From contig CM065801.1 of assembly GCA_033398695.1 (NCBI GenBank), positions 8,804,001 to 8,868,000 on the forward strand: a DNA stretch of 64,000 bases, read 5' to 3'. The notes beneath the pieces were generated by a model. It ran no database searches. It worked only from the letters and a program-made list of their open reading frames with translations, and had not been told where the DNA came from. The number at the start of each line of letters is the position of its first letter. Position 1 is the first letter of the stretch. The position numbers and the translations under genes were made by a program. This document shows, in pieces, positions 1 to 11,343 of this stretch. The stretch is from Orobanche coerulescens (Eukaryota > Streptophyta > Magnoliopsida > Lamiales > Orobanchaceae).

Positions 1-72
1 ACGTGGGTCACTATGACCGAGAAATATACCAAAAATGAAAATACAAGGGAAAGAAAAATACCGGATATTACA
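1..72 (-). repeat. 3' LTR fragment of the chromovirus
   Basis: On the minus strand this begins TGTAATATCCGG and matches, nearly base for base, the start of the 5' LTR at 7054. The rest of the LTR lies outside the window. Confidence 0.85.
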
Positions 73-86
73 TTCTACCCCTCTAA
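73..86 (-). other. Polypurine tract (plus-strand primer)
   Basis: On the minus strand an AGAGGGGTAGAA purine run lies directly before the LTR start TGTAATATCC, the expected position of the plus-strand primer. The same GGGTAGAA-TGTAATATCC junction recurs at 15533-15541, 33833 and 58860-58868, which ties the gypsy elements of the window together. Confidence 0.8.
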
Positions 87-107
87 AAATAAGTTTCGTC
101 CCGAAAC

Positions 108-830
108 TTAAGAAACAAACAACTCAGGGTACTTAGCACGCAAGCTATCCTCGGTTTCCCAAGTTGCCTCCTCGACACCGTGTCTCAACCACTGCACTTT
201 GACCAAAGGGATGGTCTTATGCCTCAGTCGTTTCTCACGATGCTCCAAAATCTTCAAAGGATGCTCCTCGAAAGTAATATCTTCAGCAATATCAATCTCG
301 CCATAATCGATGACGTGACTAGGATCCGAAACATATTTCCTCAGCTGGGAAACATGAAAAACGCTATGAACAAGACTCAAGGCCGGAGGTAACGCCAAAC
401 GGTATGCTAACCCACCGACTCGCTCGAGAATCTCGAAGGGCCCAATAAATCTCAGACTCAACTTCCCCTTCTTCCCGAAACGGAAAACTCCTCTCGTTGG
501 CGACACCTTCAGCAAAACGTGGTCTCCCACCTCAAATTCTAAAGGTCTACGACGGACATCGGCATATGACTTTTGTCGACTCTGGGCCGTCAACATCCGT
601 TCTCGAATTAATTCTATCTTCCGCCTCATCTCTAAAACGACATCCGGCTCGGTCCCGACTAAATCGGACGCCTCATTCCAACAAATCGGTGACCGACATT
701 GCCGCCCATAAAGTGCCTCATACGGTGCCATCCGAATCGACGCGTGCCAACTATTGTTGTACGTGAATTCGATCAATGGCAAATGCTCCTCCCAGTCGCT
801 GCTCCAATCGAGAGCGCACGCACGCAACAT
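108..830 (-). pseudogene. Integrase C-terminal half with chromodomain-like tail (chromovirus pol fragment)
   Basis: This 240-codon open stretch is the best preserved piece of the pol gene. Residues 1-50 are the end of the integrase core, with the WEEHLPLIEFTYNNSWHASI-type block and the ALYGRQCRSP block typical of plant gypsy integrases. The middle (about 95-165) is the SH3-like C-terminal domain with the VGDHVLLKVSPTRG and LRFIGPFEI blocks. The last 50 residues resemble a chromodomain, ending WETEDSLRAKYPELF. In the family this tail directs integration toward particular chromatin. It runs to a natural stop just before the polypurine tract. Upstream the frame is broken, so the fragment is an open remnant and not a stand-alone gene; its first Met is internal to the domain. 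Confidence 0.85.
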
Positions 831-1330
831 ATCCTCGAACGTCTGGATAGTGCGTTCGACCGCCCATCCGATCGAGGATGGAAAGAGGTACTCAAATGCA
901 AACGGTACCCAACGCCTTATGCACCGCTTGCCAAAAGTGCGATATTTAAACGGCCATCACGATCCGTAACGATAGACTTCGGATTACCGTGAAGCCTCAC
1001 AATCTGGCGACAAATATACGGCCAACTTCTCCGAGCCCCAAGTGTCCTTGATGCCCGAAAATGTGCCGACTTGGTCGACGATCAACAATCACCCAAACCA
1101 TATTCATGCCTGATCTCGATCTCGGCAAACTCGTAATGAAATCCATCGATATATCTTCCCATTTCCATTCGAACGGAAGTGATCGCAATAACTCAATGTC
1201 GCCGATGCTCGATTTTGACTGGGCAAGTCAAACATCTCGCCACAAACCGTGCGACTTCCTCCTTCATATCATTCCACCGAAGTTCCTCCTCGTGTCCTTG
1301 TACATCTTACTCGAGCCGGGATGAACGGAA
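831..1330 (-). pseudogene. Integrase zinc-binding and catalytic core, frameshifted
   Basis: Read across frames, the minus strand shows a decayed HHCC zinc-binding region near 1190-1320 (MYKDTRRNFGG and a [13 protein letters not shown] block). Next comes [15 protein letters not shown] (997-1188), which holds the first catalytic Asp of the D,D-35-E triad, and then HGNPKSIVTDRDGR near 960-1000, which holds the second. At least two frameshifts separate these blocks and join poorly to the open C-terminal half at 108-830. The enzyme would normally insert the cDNA into host DNA. As it stands no functional integrase can be read. Confidence 0.7.
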
Positions 1331-1654
1331 TAGGGTGTGGAATGGGCCTCATGCAAAATACCCTGTCGCAACTCGATCGCTCGGCACACAAAGCCGACTG
1401 AATCTCAAAACACCATCCTCGTGAATCACAAACCCGTGAGATTTTCCTTTAAGAACGTTCTCTCGGATTTGAGTAATCATCGGATCCTCTAATTGCTTGC
1501 TTAATTTCATCGATCAAAGACGACGAAATTTCTAAGGCACAAAGTTGCCCGACAGATCCAGCAAAGAAACCTCAACATCTAACCCGATCAAAGCCCGCCG
1601 AAGCTCGATCGAGGCGTAAGGACCTCAAGCGTCGCAACGCAATCGGTTTCCGAC

Positions 1655-2070
1655 TCAAGGCGTCGGCCACGACATTCGCCTTACCGGATGATAAAGGATT
1701 TCGAGGTCATAATCCTTAATCAACTCTAACCACCTCCTCCTCTGTCTCATATTCAACTCTCGCCGAGTAAATATGTATTTCGACTTTATGATCGGTAAAA
1801 ATCGACATGCAGAGCCGAAAAGATAGTGACGCCAAATCTTGAGTGCAAAGACAACCGCCGCTAACTCCAAATCGTGAGTAGGGTAGTTAAGCTCATACGC
1901 CTCAACTGTCTCGACGCATAGGCAATGGTCTTGCCGTCCGCATCAATACGCACCCAAGACCACGACCAAGCATCGCTAAAAACGGCGAAACCCTCGTTGC
2001 CACATGGCAATGCCAAAACCGGGCTGAAGTCAAACGCTTCTTCACTCCTCAAAACTCGATCGCCTCTCAT
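1655..2070 (-). pseudogene. RNase H domain of gypsy pol, broken
   Basis: Two overlapping minus-strand pieces make up a gypsy RNase H. The segment near 1900-2070 has PVLALPCGNEGFAVFSDA, whose Asp is the first catalytic residue, then IAYASRQLR. The segment at 1655-1870 has [18 protein letters not shown], a variant of the usual DHKSLKYIFT block, then [17 protein letters not shown]. The usual VVADALSR ending is lost to a frameshift at about 1660-1680. Between this and the integrase (1331-1654) I see only decayed pol spacer with no readable domain. Cleavage of the RNA strand during cDNA synthesis would be its role. Confidence 0.8.
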
Positions 2071-2920
2071 CGGTCCCGCATTTAACTTCTGATTTCTCGA
2101 GCAATCGTGTAAGTGGTCGAGCTAGTTTTGAGAATCCTCACGAACCTACGGTAGTAGCCACCAAACCCAAGAAACTACGGACCTCCTTCACATTTGTGGG
2201 CGATGCCCAATCCAACACCGCCTCAATTTTCTCGGATCTACTCGAACTCCTACCGAGATCACGTGACCCAAAACATCACTTCCTTCAGCCAGAACTCACA
2301 TTTCGAGAACTTCGCATAGAGTTGCTCGGTCCTCAAAATGTCTAACACTACCCGCAAATGATGGGCATGCTCTTCCTCGTTCCTCGAATAAATAAGAATA
2401 TCGTCAATGAAGACAACGACACACTTATCCAAATACTCGATAAAGACTTTGTTCATCAACTGCATGAACACCGCCGGCGCGTTAGTTAACCCGAAAGGCA
2501 TAACTACAAACTCATAATGTCCGTATCTCGTCCGAAAAGCTGTTTCTGCACGTCGGACTCCCTCACCCGGAGCCGATAGTACCCCGATCTCAAATCAATC
2601 TTTGAGAATACCGCCGCTCCCTGCAATCGGTCGAACAAGTCGTCAATCCTCGGCAAAGGATACTTGTTCTTGATGGTCACCTTGTTCAGTTCACGATAGT
2701 CGATACACAAACGTAGTGAACCATCCTTCTTACGCACAAACAAGACCGGTGCGCCCCAAGGCGAGGCGCTCGGTCGAACATACCCCGACTCAAGAAGTTC
2801 ACTCAACTGTTTCTTCAACTCTGACATATCTTTAGGTTCCATGCGATACGGCGCCTTAGAAATCGGAGCCGCACCCTGCTCTAACTCTATATTAAACTCA
2901 ACCTCACGATCCGGTGGCAA
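2071..2920 (-). pseudogene. Reverse transcriptase of gypsy pol, broken
   Basis: The N-terminal piece (2504-2920) opens with [20 protein letters not shown], then [36 protein letters not shown] and [13 protein letters not shown], all standard gypsy RT blocks. The piece at 2259-2501 carries [12 protein letters not shown] and the active-site box [12 protein letters not shown] (FIDD in place of the commoner YVDD/FIDD variants) and ends in CEFWL. A one-base shift at about 2502 separates the two, and the thumb/connection region (2071-2258) is not open in one frame. Homology is unmistakable, and the catalytic Asp pair is retained although the gene is broken. Confidence 0.88.
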
Positions 2921-3000
2921 TCCCGCAACTCGTCAGAAATACATCAGAAACTCACTAACGATCGGAATCGATGAAAGCTCGACTCCACCATTCTCCGCCT

Positions 3001-3462
3001 TCAAGGCGTAGCACCAATAACCAAGACACCCTTTTCGCAGAGTTTCATCGCCTTCAAGGCGTTAATAACAAACTTGGTTTCTCTTTCGCCCTGCGAAAGA
3101 GTGTTGATGCCGTTCTCGGCTAACATAGTGATGATTCTCGTGCGGTAGTTCATGATTGCACCATGCCGTTCGAGCCAATCATTCCCGAGAATTAAATCCT
3201 CGCCCTCGATACTCACAACAATAAGATTAGAGAGCCAAGCCCTCTCACAAATAATCACAGAATCCCTGACTTCGATCACCGACAATTCTATCACCGCTAG
3301 GAAGTTTAACGATGAAAGGCTCGCAAGGTGACAAGCAATGAGACTCAAACGGCGTACACACTCTAGAGAAATGAATGAATGCGTAGCACCCGAATCAAAA
3401 AGTACACTGACAGGATGGGAATGGATATGAACGGTACTGCCGCCACAAAAGCTTTGGATCAT
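3001..3462 (-). pseudogene. Aspartic protease region of gypsy gag-pol
   Basis: A 153-codon open stretch contains VSVLFDSGATHSFISLECVRRL near residue 20-40, the DSG active-site motif of retropepsins. Further on, ILGNDWLERHGAIMNYR matches the conserved ILGMDWL-type block. The protease would release the pol enzymes from the polyprotein. It joins gag upstream with a frame break at about 3460 and is followed by a decayed linker to RT at 2920. The DSG motif is intact here, in contrast to the related remnant at 37420-37650, where the Gly is lost. Confidence 0.85.
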
Positions 3463-4647
3463 CGGTCCTCCTCATCTCGTAGATACGCGGCGTGAGCCGA
3501 CACCGGATGCTCCTCCCTAGCGGGCTGACCCGACCCTACCTCGGCCGGCACTCGGGGGCGGCGAGCAAATGAGCCCCAGTTCACGCTCGGCTCCATAGGT
3601 GCCGGGTGAGAAGAACGGTACTGCGAAACTGCTCGAGCTTCGCAAAGAAGCTTTGTGGCCCGATCGACCACAAGTATGACAAGTCAAAGGTGGACGAAGA
3701 CAATCCCGGTTCACGTGGCTCGGCTTGCCACGCTTAAAGCATCTGGGTCCTGACGACGGTTCGCGGCACTAAAGCTCCTAAAAACGAGCCGAACCGCCCG
3801 TAGAAATATTTGCGGCTGAGATTTCGCTGGCCTCCACTCTTGGGACCGAAAAATTTCCGACCGACTTCGCTTCTTGCTCTCGCGAGCTAAATCGCTAGCG
3901 GTCACCGACATATCATAAGCAAGAGCTCGACTGATAATCCTTCAAGGTAGTACAGACGAGCCTGCACATATAGTCCCGAATGGACAGCTTTCATTCTCTG
4001 GAAAATGAAAAATCTTGTCGCTCTCTTCGACAACTTGGGTCTTCACATAACCCAACTCCTTATTAAAATCGGCAATAGCTTGGGATACGGGATATCCCGT
4101 GGTTGAGCATCAAAGAAAGCATGCACTCGAGCCTGTCTCGACCGGCCATGGACAATACTCGGTCTCCATCAACTCCCGAAACTCGGCCCATGAAGCAACA
4201 TGATCTTTGGGACCAACGGCCTCCCACCAATCTGCAGATCTCCCGTGAGAAAGTATTGAGCAATAGGGACCTTACGGTCCTCGGGACAGCTTGGTAGCAA
4301 TGAATACTTGATATCTCCTTGATCCACCCTTCCCACCCGATCGGGTCCGAAGCTCCCGAACCGGGAGGATGCATCTTGATGACATCCTCAAGCCAACGAT
4401 CCGCTCCGCCCGATTAGCATGGGCCTGATCGGGGTTACTGACCACTGAGCTATAGCCGCCATCTGGTTAACCATTTGCCGCATAATGCCGCAATACCAAG
4501 ATCGGCGCGCTCCCGAGAAGAAGCATGATCGGACGGTCACCAGATCACGGGCCTCGAAGAATGCGACGTGGCCGCCCCACCGGCTGCCCCACGTCCTTGG
4601 CCGCGTCCACGACCACGACCACGACCACGGTTTCCTCCGGCATCCAT
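3463..4647 (-). pseudogene. gag of the chromovirus, frameshifted
   Basis: The likely start is the ATG at 4647. It is followed by an Arg-Gly repeat N-terminus (a DAGGNRGRGRGRGRGQGRG-like run). The capsid core is scattered over frames between 4063 and 4400: MHPPGSGASDPIGWEGWIKE, then REICRLVGG and RSCCFMGR segments that match the usual WW-rich retrotransposon gag domain. A zinc knuckle remnant CHTCGRSGHK lies at about 3620-3660, its last Cys displaced by a frameshift. Gag would form the virus-like particle and bind RNA. The RG-rich start recurs in the gag remnant at 13885, so it is a family trait. At least three frame breaks are needed. Confidence 0.75.
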
Positions 4648-4862
4648 ACTGAAGTTGAGAGATAACAGAAGTATATCGATGATGAGTAAGGAGGAAAAGC
4701 AACTACGATTTAAATGGGAAAATACAATGCAAGAAACAAAAGAGCCGAATAAGAAAACTTACGAGCACTGGAAGTACTGGGATGCTGGCAGCGGTGTGAC
4801 AATGTGCAAAACAAATACGACTAGACCCAAATAACCAACAAGCCTAGGTATCCATAAACCTA

Positions 4863-4876
4863 GAGCTCTGATACCA
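4863..4876 (-). other. Primer binding site, tRNA initiator-Met
   Basis: On the minus strand TGGTATCAGAGCTC lies a few bases inside the 5' LTR end (4882). It is complementary to the 3' end of plant initiator methionine tRNA, the usual gypsy and copia primer. Confidence 0.9.
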
Positions 4877-5435
4877 TTTTCTGTAACACCCCGAGATATT
4901 CAGAGTATATTACAGCGCCGTGGACCCCCCACATGGGACCCACCAGGCTACAAACGAGAAAACTCCACTCGACTAACCATCCCGGTTAGCGAGGACACAC
5001 ATTTAATTATAAGACATAAAAAGTTACGCCCGGAGCAACCGGCGAAATGATCATCAACCAACAATGTAACAATTTAAAAGTAGTACAACACGGAGTTGAA
5101 TTTGAAAAGCCTAAGTACTCGCGAGGACAAATATCGATTTATAAATATAGAAAACAACCAAATCGAAATGGACGAAAGAAATAGAAAGACCCAATCGCAC
5201 ATGTCAACGACCACGCCAACATCCTCAGATCGTCTGTGTGCCCGCCGTCCGGATAATCATAACCTCAAATCCGAACAAGAATTTCCCCAAAACGGGTCCC
5301 CAGAGGGGTTAGCAATTACGCTAGTACAAGTAATCAAGGCAAACCAATCGCTTACACATTCCATAGTACATGCACCAATATCATTTCAAAACCAAAACAA
5401 GACATGTCTTTTCCTAAACAAACAATCATAATTAA

Positions 5436-5665
5436 TTTGCCTAGACCGGGACGAAGCCACGAATCCCACTCGAGGCCTCTAAGGACCCTCCCGAGCCGCC
5501 ACATTCATAAAACAAACCAAGCACCACACGTCACCTAGACCGGGAAGCCACGAATCCCACTCGAGGCCTCTAAGGACCCTCCCGAGTCAAGCTAGCGAAA
5601 CAAACTCATGAATCCAGGATTTGCCATAGATTCCCTCCGGATCCCGTCGGACCCTCCCGAGGTGA
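5436..5665 (-). repeat. Tandem repeats inside the LTR (about 70 bp units)
   Basis: Two clear units and one degenerate unit share CACGAATCCCACTCGAGGCC and GGACCCTCCCGAG. Equivalent repeats sit in the LTRs at 32040-32290, 38395-38640, 55128-55253 and 60433-60566. Confidence 0.75.
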
Positions 5666-6337
5666 GCAAATCACACACAATATACATTACCATTTCACGT
5701 TAAGCATAAGGGTTTCCAAGAATACTTGCCTTGAATAAATGACGACGCACGAACGGAAGGAAAATACCGACGAACGTTAAGAACCGATAATCACGAACCT
5801 AACGATGCGAAGGACAAAATCACAACCAGTTCTAAATGGATACGGAATTGGAAAACACCCGAAAACCCACCTACGATTCATGTATATTCGTATAAAAACA
5901 TCAACGAGGGCGGATCACAACCAATCCCTCTCGATTACGCAAAACTACAAAATATACCATGAATTCGTAGGAAAACTAAGAATACTAACAAGATTAATCA
6001 TATTCATCATGAATTAATCAACAATACGGAAAGAATCGAACAATAATTCGAAAACCCCAAATCTCCCAAAAATGGGTTCTTAGAAGATTACCTTGGATTA
6101 GGATGAATGATTCAAGAAGAAATCGATAATCTACAACAAAACTCGAAGTGGATGATTTCTTCAAGTCCGAAAATGTTAAAATCGCCCAAGAGTTGCTCTG
6201 AATCGCCGTAACGAGGGGAAGAAAAGAGAGGAGAGGAAAATGAAGACCTTCCCGCATCCCGTGTAATATAGTCAATCGATCCTAATATGTCCAAAAAGTG
6301 ACAATAAATGACTCATCTACCCTTGTTAGGATTTACT

Positions 6338-6760
6338 CCATTTAAAATGGTTAAGTGAACTCGCCAAAACAAATGGTCCTAACACGATGGATACAAAGAC
6401 ACGCTCGCCTCGACATGGACACAATCGGCCGATACAAAGATTCGATACGAGACTTCGCCGATACAATGCTCGCTCGATACAAATGATCGCTCGATACGCG
6501 CTCGCTCGATACGGCGATCGCCGATACGGTGCTCGCTCGCCGCAGATGTGGCTTGCTCGATCTGGCGCTGTTGCATGACTCGACCGTGTCTCGAACACGG
6601 CCGGGCGTGTCAGCGATGGTTCGCATTACGGACGAGTACGGCACAGGCCGTGTCGGACGACACGGTCGGGTCCTGAGACGAAACTTTCGGCGATTCGGAC
6701 GAGTGCAGCACGGCCGCGGTGTCGACACGGCCCGAGTTCGATCGGCGATGATCGCCAAAA
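6338..6760 (-). promoter_or_regulatory. Putative U3 promoter: palindrome-rich block and TATA-like box
   Basis: The block at about 6385-6760 holds seven CGATAC words (6405-6540), one GGCGATCGCC palindrome, and three inverted pairs of CCGTGT and ACACGG type, one containing the perfect palindrome GTGTCGACAC (about 6718-6727). On the minus strand it is followed by CCATTTTAAATGG at 6350-6338, a TATA-like site. The order, array then TATA, is that seen in the other LTRs of the window; promoter function is inferred. Confidence 0.5.
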
Positions 6761-7231
6761 TCAAACGACCATAACTCTCTCGTCCGACTCGATTGACTCA
6801 CCGTTTGAACCATTGGAAAGCTAACTCGATGTTCTATAATATTGCAAAGATTTATAATTTTTGGAGTCACCAAAAATTAATGGTGATCTAACAAAGTTGA
6901 ACTCATATGAGGAAAGTTGAAACAATGAACAATAGCGAGAATAAAATTCAACAGTTGACAGGAAGGACATACTGAAAGATACACGAGGGTCACTATGACC
7001 GAGAAATATACCAAAAATGAAAATACAAGGGAAAGAAAAATACCGGATATTACAAATATAAATCATATTTCCCAGAAATTTAAGTTTATATTTGGACATA
7101 AACTTACGAAAAATATAACTACAACGAACGTAAAACATGTACCACGATTATGACTAAAATGATTCCAAATCATTCACCATCTAATCGAGCATTCCAAATG
7201 CCAATATCGTATATACGATCGCAAGACCTAC

Positions 7232-7243
7232 GCTCCGATACCA
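7232..7243 (-). other. Primer binding site of the copia fragment
   Basis: TGGTATCGGAGC on the minus strand, one base after the LTR end. It differs by one base (CAG to CGG) from the initiator-Met consensus. The same variant occurs at 12620 and 27190. Confidence 0.8.
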
Positions 7244-7244
7244 C

Positions 7245-9228
7245 TGTTGGGATTCGGTGCCTTAAACGAAGGCCCAGCGGAAGCGGTAAAACGAAAATTA
7301 ATTCGATCCGAATCCCTACGAGGATCGATCGAGCTACGTATATACGAATATATAAACGAAAAGCAAGAGTTGTAAGAAACTAACCCTCGAAGTCCGTTGA
7401 CTAAATGGAAACCTTCTCTTGAGCTATTCCCCAAGCTTTAGTTGATCTCTACGTATCCGATCCGTTCCAAGCCCTTGAACGATCCAACGCCGAAAGCACC
7501 GCGTCTCTACTTGCCACGCGCCGGAAAAACGACCGGAATAACAACACTTGATTAACCTCTAAGGTTACGGCTAGAATCAAATGATGAAGCTTTTATTATT
7601 GCACTCTAAGTGTATAATATATCTCTCAATAATTTTCTCTCAATTTTTCTCCAAGAAAAATGAAGAGGAAGTGAATGAAGAAGATGAAGATGAGTGTTAA
7701 ACTCAAAGTCTATCTCTCTCTCTATATTCTCACGTTGAAAGCTTGTACAATACAAGTGAGGAGAGTCTTCATTTTATTCCCCATAAAATCCTCCCAAATC
7801 AAGACCAAATAATTAAAATGAATTAATTAAAAGATCTTGTTCCCTTGATTATTCAAGTCATCCACCAACTAAGGTGGAGACTATGACCAAAGGAAAGAGG
7901 AGGGAAAATGGGATGGCCATCTAGAAGGAGCCGGGACGAGTTCGGTTCATTTCGGACTCCCGTGAGTCCAAACAGATAAACTCATATTCTGTTCCGATAT
8001 ATTTGTGTCGTTTAATTAATCCAATTAATTAAACATATCAAATACAAAATAACATAATTAATTTCTCCAAGAAATAATTATATTTATGAATTAAATTAAT
8101 CACCCAGTAATTTATTTAATTCATTAGGCCGTAAATCAATTTATCTAATAAATCGATTTAGACATCCAATGTCCCAATTAGATATCCAATATCTAATATT
8201 CATAATGAGAGAATTAGCTTTATTTATTCCGTCGTCAATCCTATTGCGCGACTCGGTAGGTCCGTCTCAGTCAGCAATGGGAGGAACCAAAGACTAGTAG
8301 CACCACCTAGCCAGCCTGGCGGCCTACACTGTACCCCAACTGAGAACGAATGATTGGGATCATTCAAGAACCATTCTTTCGTGAATACCAGTATACGTAT
8401 AAACCCTTCTTTCAAATGTCCCGATCAAGTTATAAGGTCACGATCAGTCAAACCCTATCTGTACTTGACGCTATACATGCGTTAATGCAAATCGAGATCA
8501 TCGAGCTCTCGTGTATCTAATACAACTAGCTCCAATGCTTTGGCCAAAGACTTATGATCTCATCTGCCAATAACCGCATAGGACATATAACCCGCTCACT
8601 AACGGGAGAAAGAATTCTATCTTGGTATTCAAGAGACTCGCTACTTGCCCGTCAAGATGCACGTCGAGGTTGACCCCGCCTTCCGTTTACAGGTCGAACT
8701 ACTCTAATGAAAATCTTGACGTCACAAGCACATCCCTACTAAATCCTCAAGTCGAAGGTTCACGAATACCTATCACAACCTTTCGATTCCGTCATTGACT
8801 GTCCCGGAGTGAAATCCGTGTGACGAATCAAGGGTGAGTCGGTTCGAGTATACTAATCCAATTAGCATACCTATAACGTGTGCTCCCACTAACCATTAGT
8901 GTTCGACAGGCACTCTCCATGTCAAAGAACACGTCATACAAGTCTTCACATAAACTTAACGCCTACCAAGTTTCATCGACTTGCGAACGATTAAGTATTT
9001 GAGCTATAACCTTTCCAGTGCCGACCCCCTTATCCAATAAGGAGTGGAACGTTTTGCTCTCAAATACACGGACTAGTTTCTATATGTTTATTTACGAGTT
9101 AGGAATGCCAGTAACTACCGGTAAATAAAGAAATATTTATTTGCCTTATATAAATGGTTTACATAATAACAAGTACAATGCCCTCACTCAACATCCTCTG
9201 AGTGGCATTCGAGGGCATACTCCTAACA
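7245..9228 (-). repeat. 5' LTR of the copia fragment (1984 bp)
   Basis: The minus strand begins TGTTAGGAGTATGCCC and ends CCCAACA. It has no open frame of note and, unlike other LTRs here, no obvious palindrome array. Confidence 0.75.
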
Positions 9229-9319
9229 CATAACTCATCAAGATCCCCCATTAGAATCATACATTATAGCTATGTCTATATACCTCTCAAAAGTATGTGC
9301 CTCGTCTATCATTTGTTTT

Positions 9320-9344
9320 GACACACACACACACACACACACAT

Positions 9345-9398
<54 letters not shown>
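9320..9398. repeat. Compound microsatellite (AC)n-(AT)n
   Basis: An AC run (about 9320-9352) passes into an uninterrupted AT run that ends where the inverted-repeat element begins. The 91 bases before it (9229-9319) are unassigned flank of the copia LTR. Confidence 0.95.
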
Positions 9399-9401
<3 letters not shown>

Positions 9402-10258
9402 CGCGTTTTATACAGTAACAATATTAAATGCAGTACTTTACAGTACTAATTCATGCATGCGCTTTGTACTAATTATGCATGAAATATATGCATTTCGTGC
9501 ATCAAAATTTCAATGCATTACTTTACACTACTAATTTATGCATGAAATATGTAATATCCGCAATTTCGGATTTCCGGTAATTTTCATTTTTCGGCGGAGG
9601 TCCGTTTCGAAAACTCTCTTTTGACCGTTTCGTCATTCGGAGAATATTTAATTCTGCACTTTTTGTCATCCGAGTTCGCTTTGGTCTTTGCTTTGTTGAG
9701 TTCCGTGCTTTTTAGCGACTTTTCCGCGCTTGAGTTCGGTTCTTGCGAATCTCGTTCGAAACTATCGTTTGGGGTTTTTCGTAAGTTCATTTAACGTTGT
9801 TATACGTGTTGTGAGCTTCGGTTTGATTATTCGTTGTCGTATGGTGATTTTCGGGCATTTGGGCCATTTTCGTAATTTCCCAAAGTTTGGGATAATTACC
9901 TTCCGTTGTCGAATTTAGAGCCTTCGGGTGGTCGGAATCATGTGTTCTACTAGCTCTTAGATTCGTCTTTGTGAGTACTTCGTAACCGTATCTTCGGTTC
10001 GTATTCAGGTTCGGGTTTCGGTGTCGTTTTGTGGAGTTCAGGATTACTAAACGACTTTTCTAAGTATGAGTTCGGCTTTGTAAAAATCACCATAAATTCT
10101 TGGAAACTCCAAAAATTCTGAATCTTTGCAATATTATAAAGCATCAAGTTAGCTTTCCAATGGTTCAAACGGTGAGTCAATCGAGTCCTGACGAAGGAGT
10201 TATGGTCGAAATAGCTAAGACTGCACGGTGTGCCTTTTTGGTCTTGAAGGGGTCACTG

Positions 10259-10382
10259 CAGCCGCGCGGCACACTCAGGCTGTGCCGCGGCACTAAGCTG
10301 ATTCCTGGGCGTTTTTGGTGGCCTGGGCCGCGGCACACTTGTCCTGTGCCGCGGCACACAGTGCAGATCAGCCTATTTAATG
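10259..10382 (+). promoter_or_regulatory. GCCGCGGC palindrome cluster and TATA-like box
   Basis: Three exact GCCGCGGC cores, mostly in the context GTGCCGCGGCAC, plus one damaged copy lie within about 100 bases. CCTATTTAATGG follows at 10372-10382 as a TATA-like site. The same arrangement is in the 3' LTR at about 16240-16355. Promoter role inferred. Confidence 0.55.
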
Positions 10383-11343
10383 GCCTGGACTGAGTTATCC
10401 GGCCATTTCTCATTTTTTCCTTCGTTCCTTCGCGATTCTTCAAAGATAAATGGATGGATTTGAGTAAGAGAATCATAGAACAACACGTTTTGGAAGTTTG
10501 ATTCATGGATTAACATCATATTTCACCCGGATCGAAGGTAAGAACACCTAAACTCTTGGTTTTGGGAATTTTTGAGGTTTCTTGATGTTTTGGCCGATTT
10601 GATTCGTTTTAGTTTAGATTATTGTTAGAACATGGTTGTATACTCGAAATCATTCATTACCCCTGAAGTTTTGTGAAACGAATTTGAGTATTACCTTGAA
10701 TAATCGATTGAATTGGACTATGCCCTCAAGGTGTCCGATAAAATGCTTCAATGAGTAGAACTTGGGAAGTTCCATACGCTGTAGAATTGTGATTGAATTG
10801 ACATCGTTGTGACTTAAAAGCGAATTCTTGTGAAGAACTCGAGTCGAACCCTTCCGCTCGCCTTCCTTGGGGTTCGAGCTTCCAAGTCGAACCGTGTTCT
10901 TCGGAGCGTTCGGTAGCGGTTATTAAGGCAAGTATCTTACTATACGACTTGTATCTTGCGACTAGTAATTACGTATGAGATGTATAATGACTTCGCTTGC
11001 CTTCGTAAATATGTTCCGTTTGAGTTGGTTGTGTTTTCCGCAATTTGAAGGCTTTGTGATAATGGTGTTATATCAGTATACGTGTTAGGCGTTGTGCCAT
11101 TTGTGCAGGAATGCGACGTACATATGGGATGGTTGTACACTTGGTTGTACAATGTATTGTGTACCGAATGTGTGTTATGTTGGTTAAATGTCGTTGATTG
11201 ATGATAGTTGTTGCGAGTGTCGAGGTTGTGTTATTTGCGTGCAATGTACGATTTTGTGGTGATCAAGGTGATTGATTAATTGTGCTCATTGTTGTATGTA
11301 ATGTGAATGTGAATATGTGTGTGATCGCTAAGTTCACTCGTGT

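Larger units (their letters stand above)
1..7054 (-). mobile_element. Ty3/gypsy chromovirus (Tekay/Del-like), decayed, 3' LTR cut by window edge
   Basis: On the minus strand the order is 5' LTR (7054 to 4882), PBS, gag, protease, reverse transcriptase, RNase H, integrase with a chromodomain-like tail, polypurine tract, then the first 72 bases of the 3' LTR. This gag-PR-RT-RH-INT order is that of Ty3/gypsy, and the tail places it among chromoviruses, most like Tekay/Del by eye. Many frameshifts break the polyprotein, so it is not autonomous now. It is the only element in the window with all pol domains recognisable. It is inserted in the leader of the copia element at 7055-9228; the target-site duplication cannot be checked because the other end lies outside the window. 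Confidence 0.9.
4882..7054 (-). repeat. 5' LTR of the chromovirus (2173 bp)
   Basis: Its ends are TGTAATATCCGG at 7054 and GGGTGTTACA at 4882 on the minus strand. It contains a palindrome-rich GC block (about 6385-6760), a TATA-like box after it, and short tandem repeats at 5436-5665. From 7054 to about 6900 it matches the LTRs at 31480-33466 and 37830-39777 closely; the palindrome block does not match them. Confidence 0.88.
7055..9228 (-). mobile_element. Ty1/copia element fragment (LTR, PBS and start of leader)
   Basis: On the minus strand a long LTR (9228 to 7245) is followed by a tRNA-Met-type PBS and 177 bases of leader, where the chromovirus insertion at 7054 cuts it. The body should continue left of the window, beyond the chromovirus. 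The LTR ends and the GGAGTATGCCCTCGA start recall long-LTR copia of the Angela/TAR kind, but the lineage is a guess because no coding part is visible. Confidence 0.7.
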
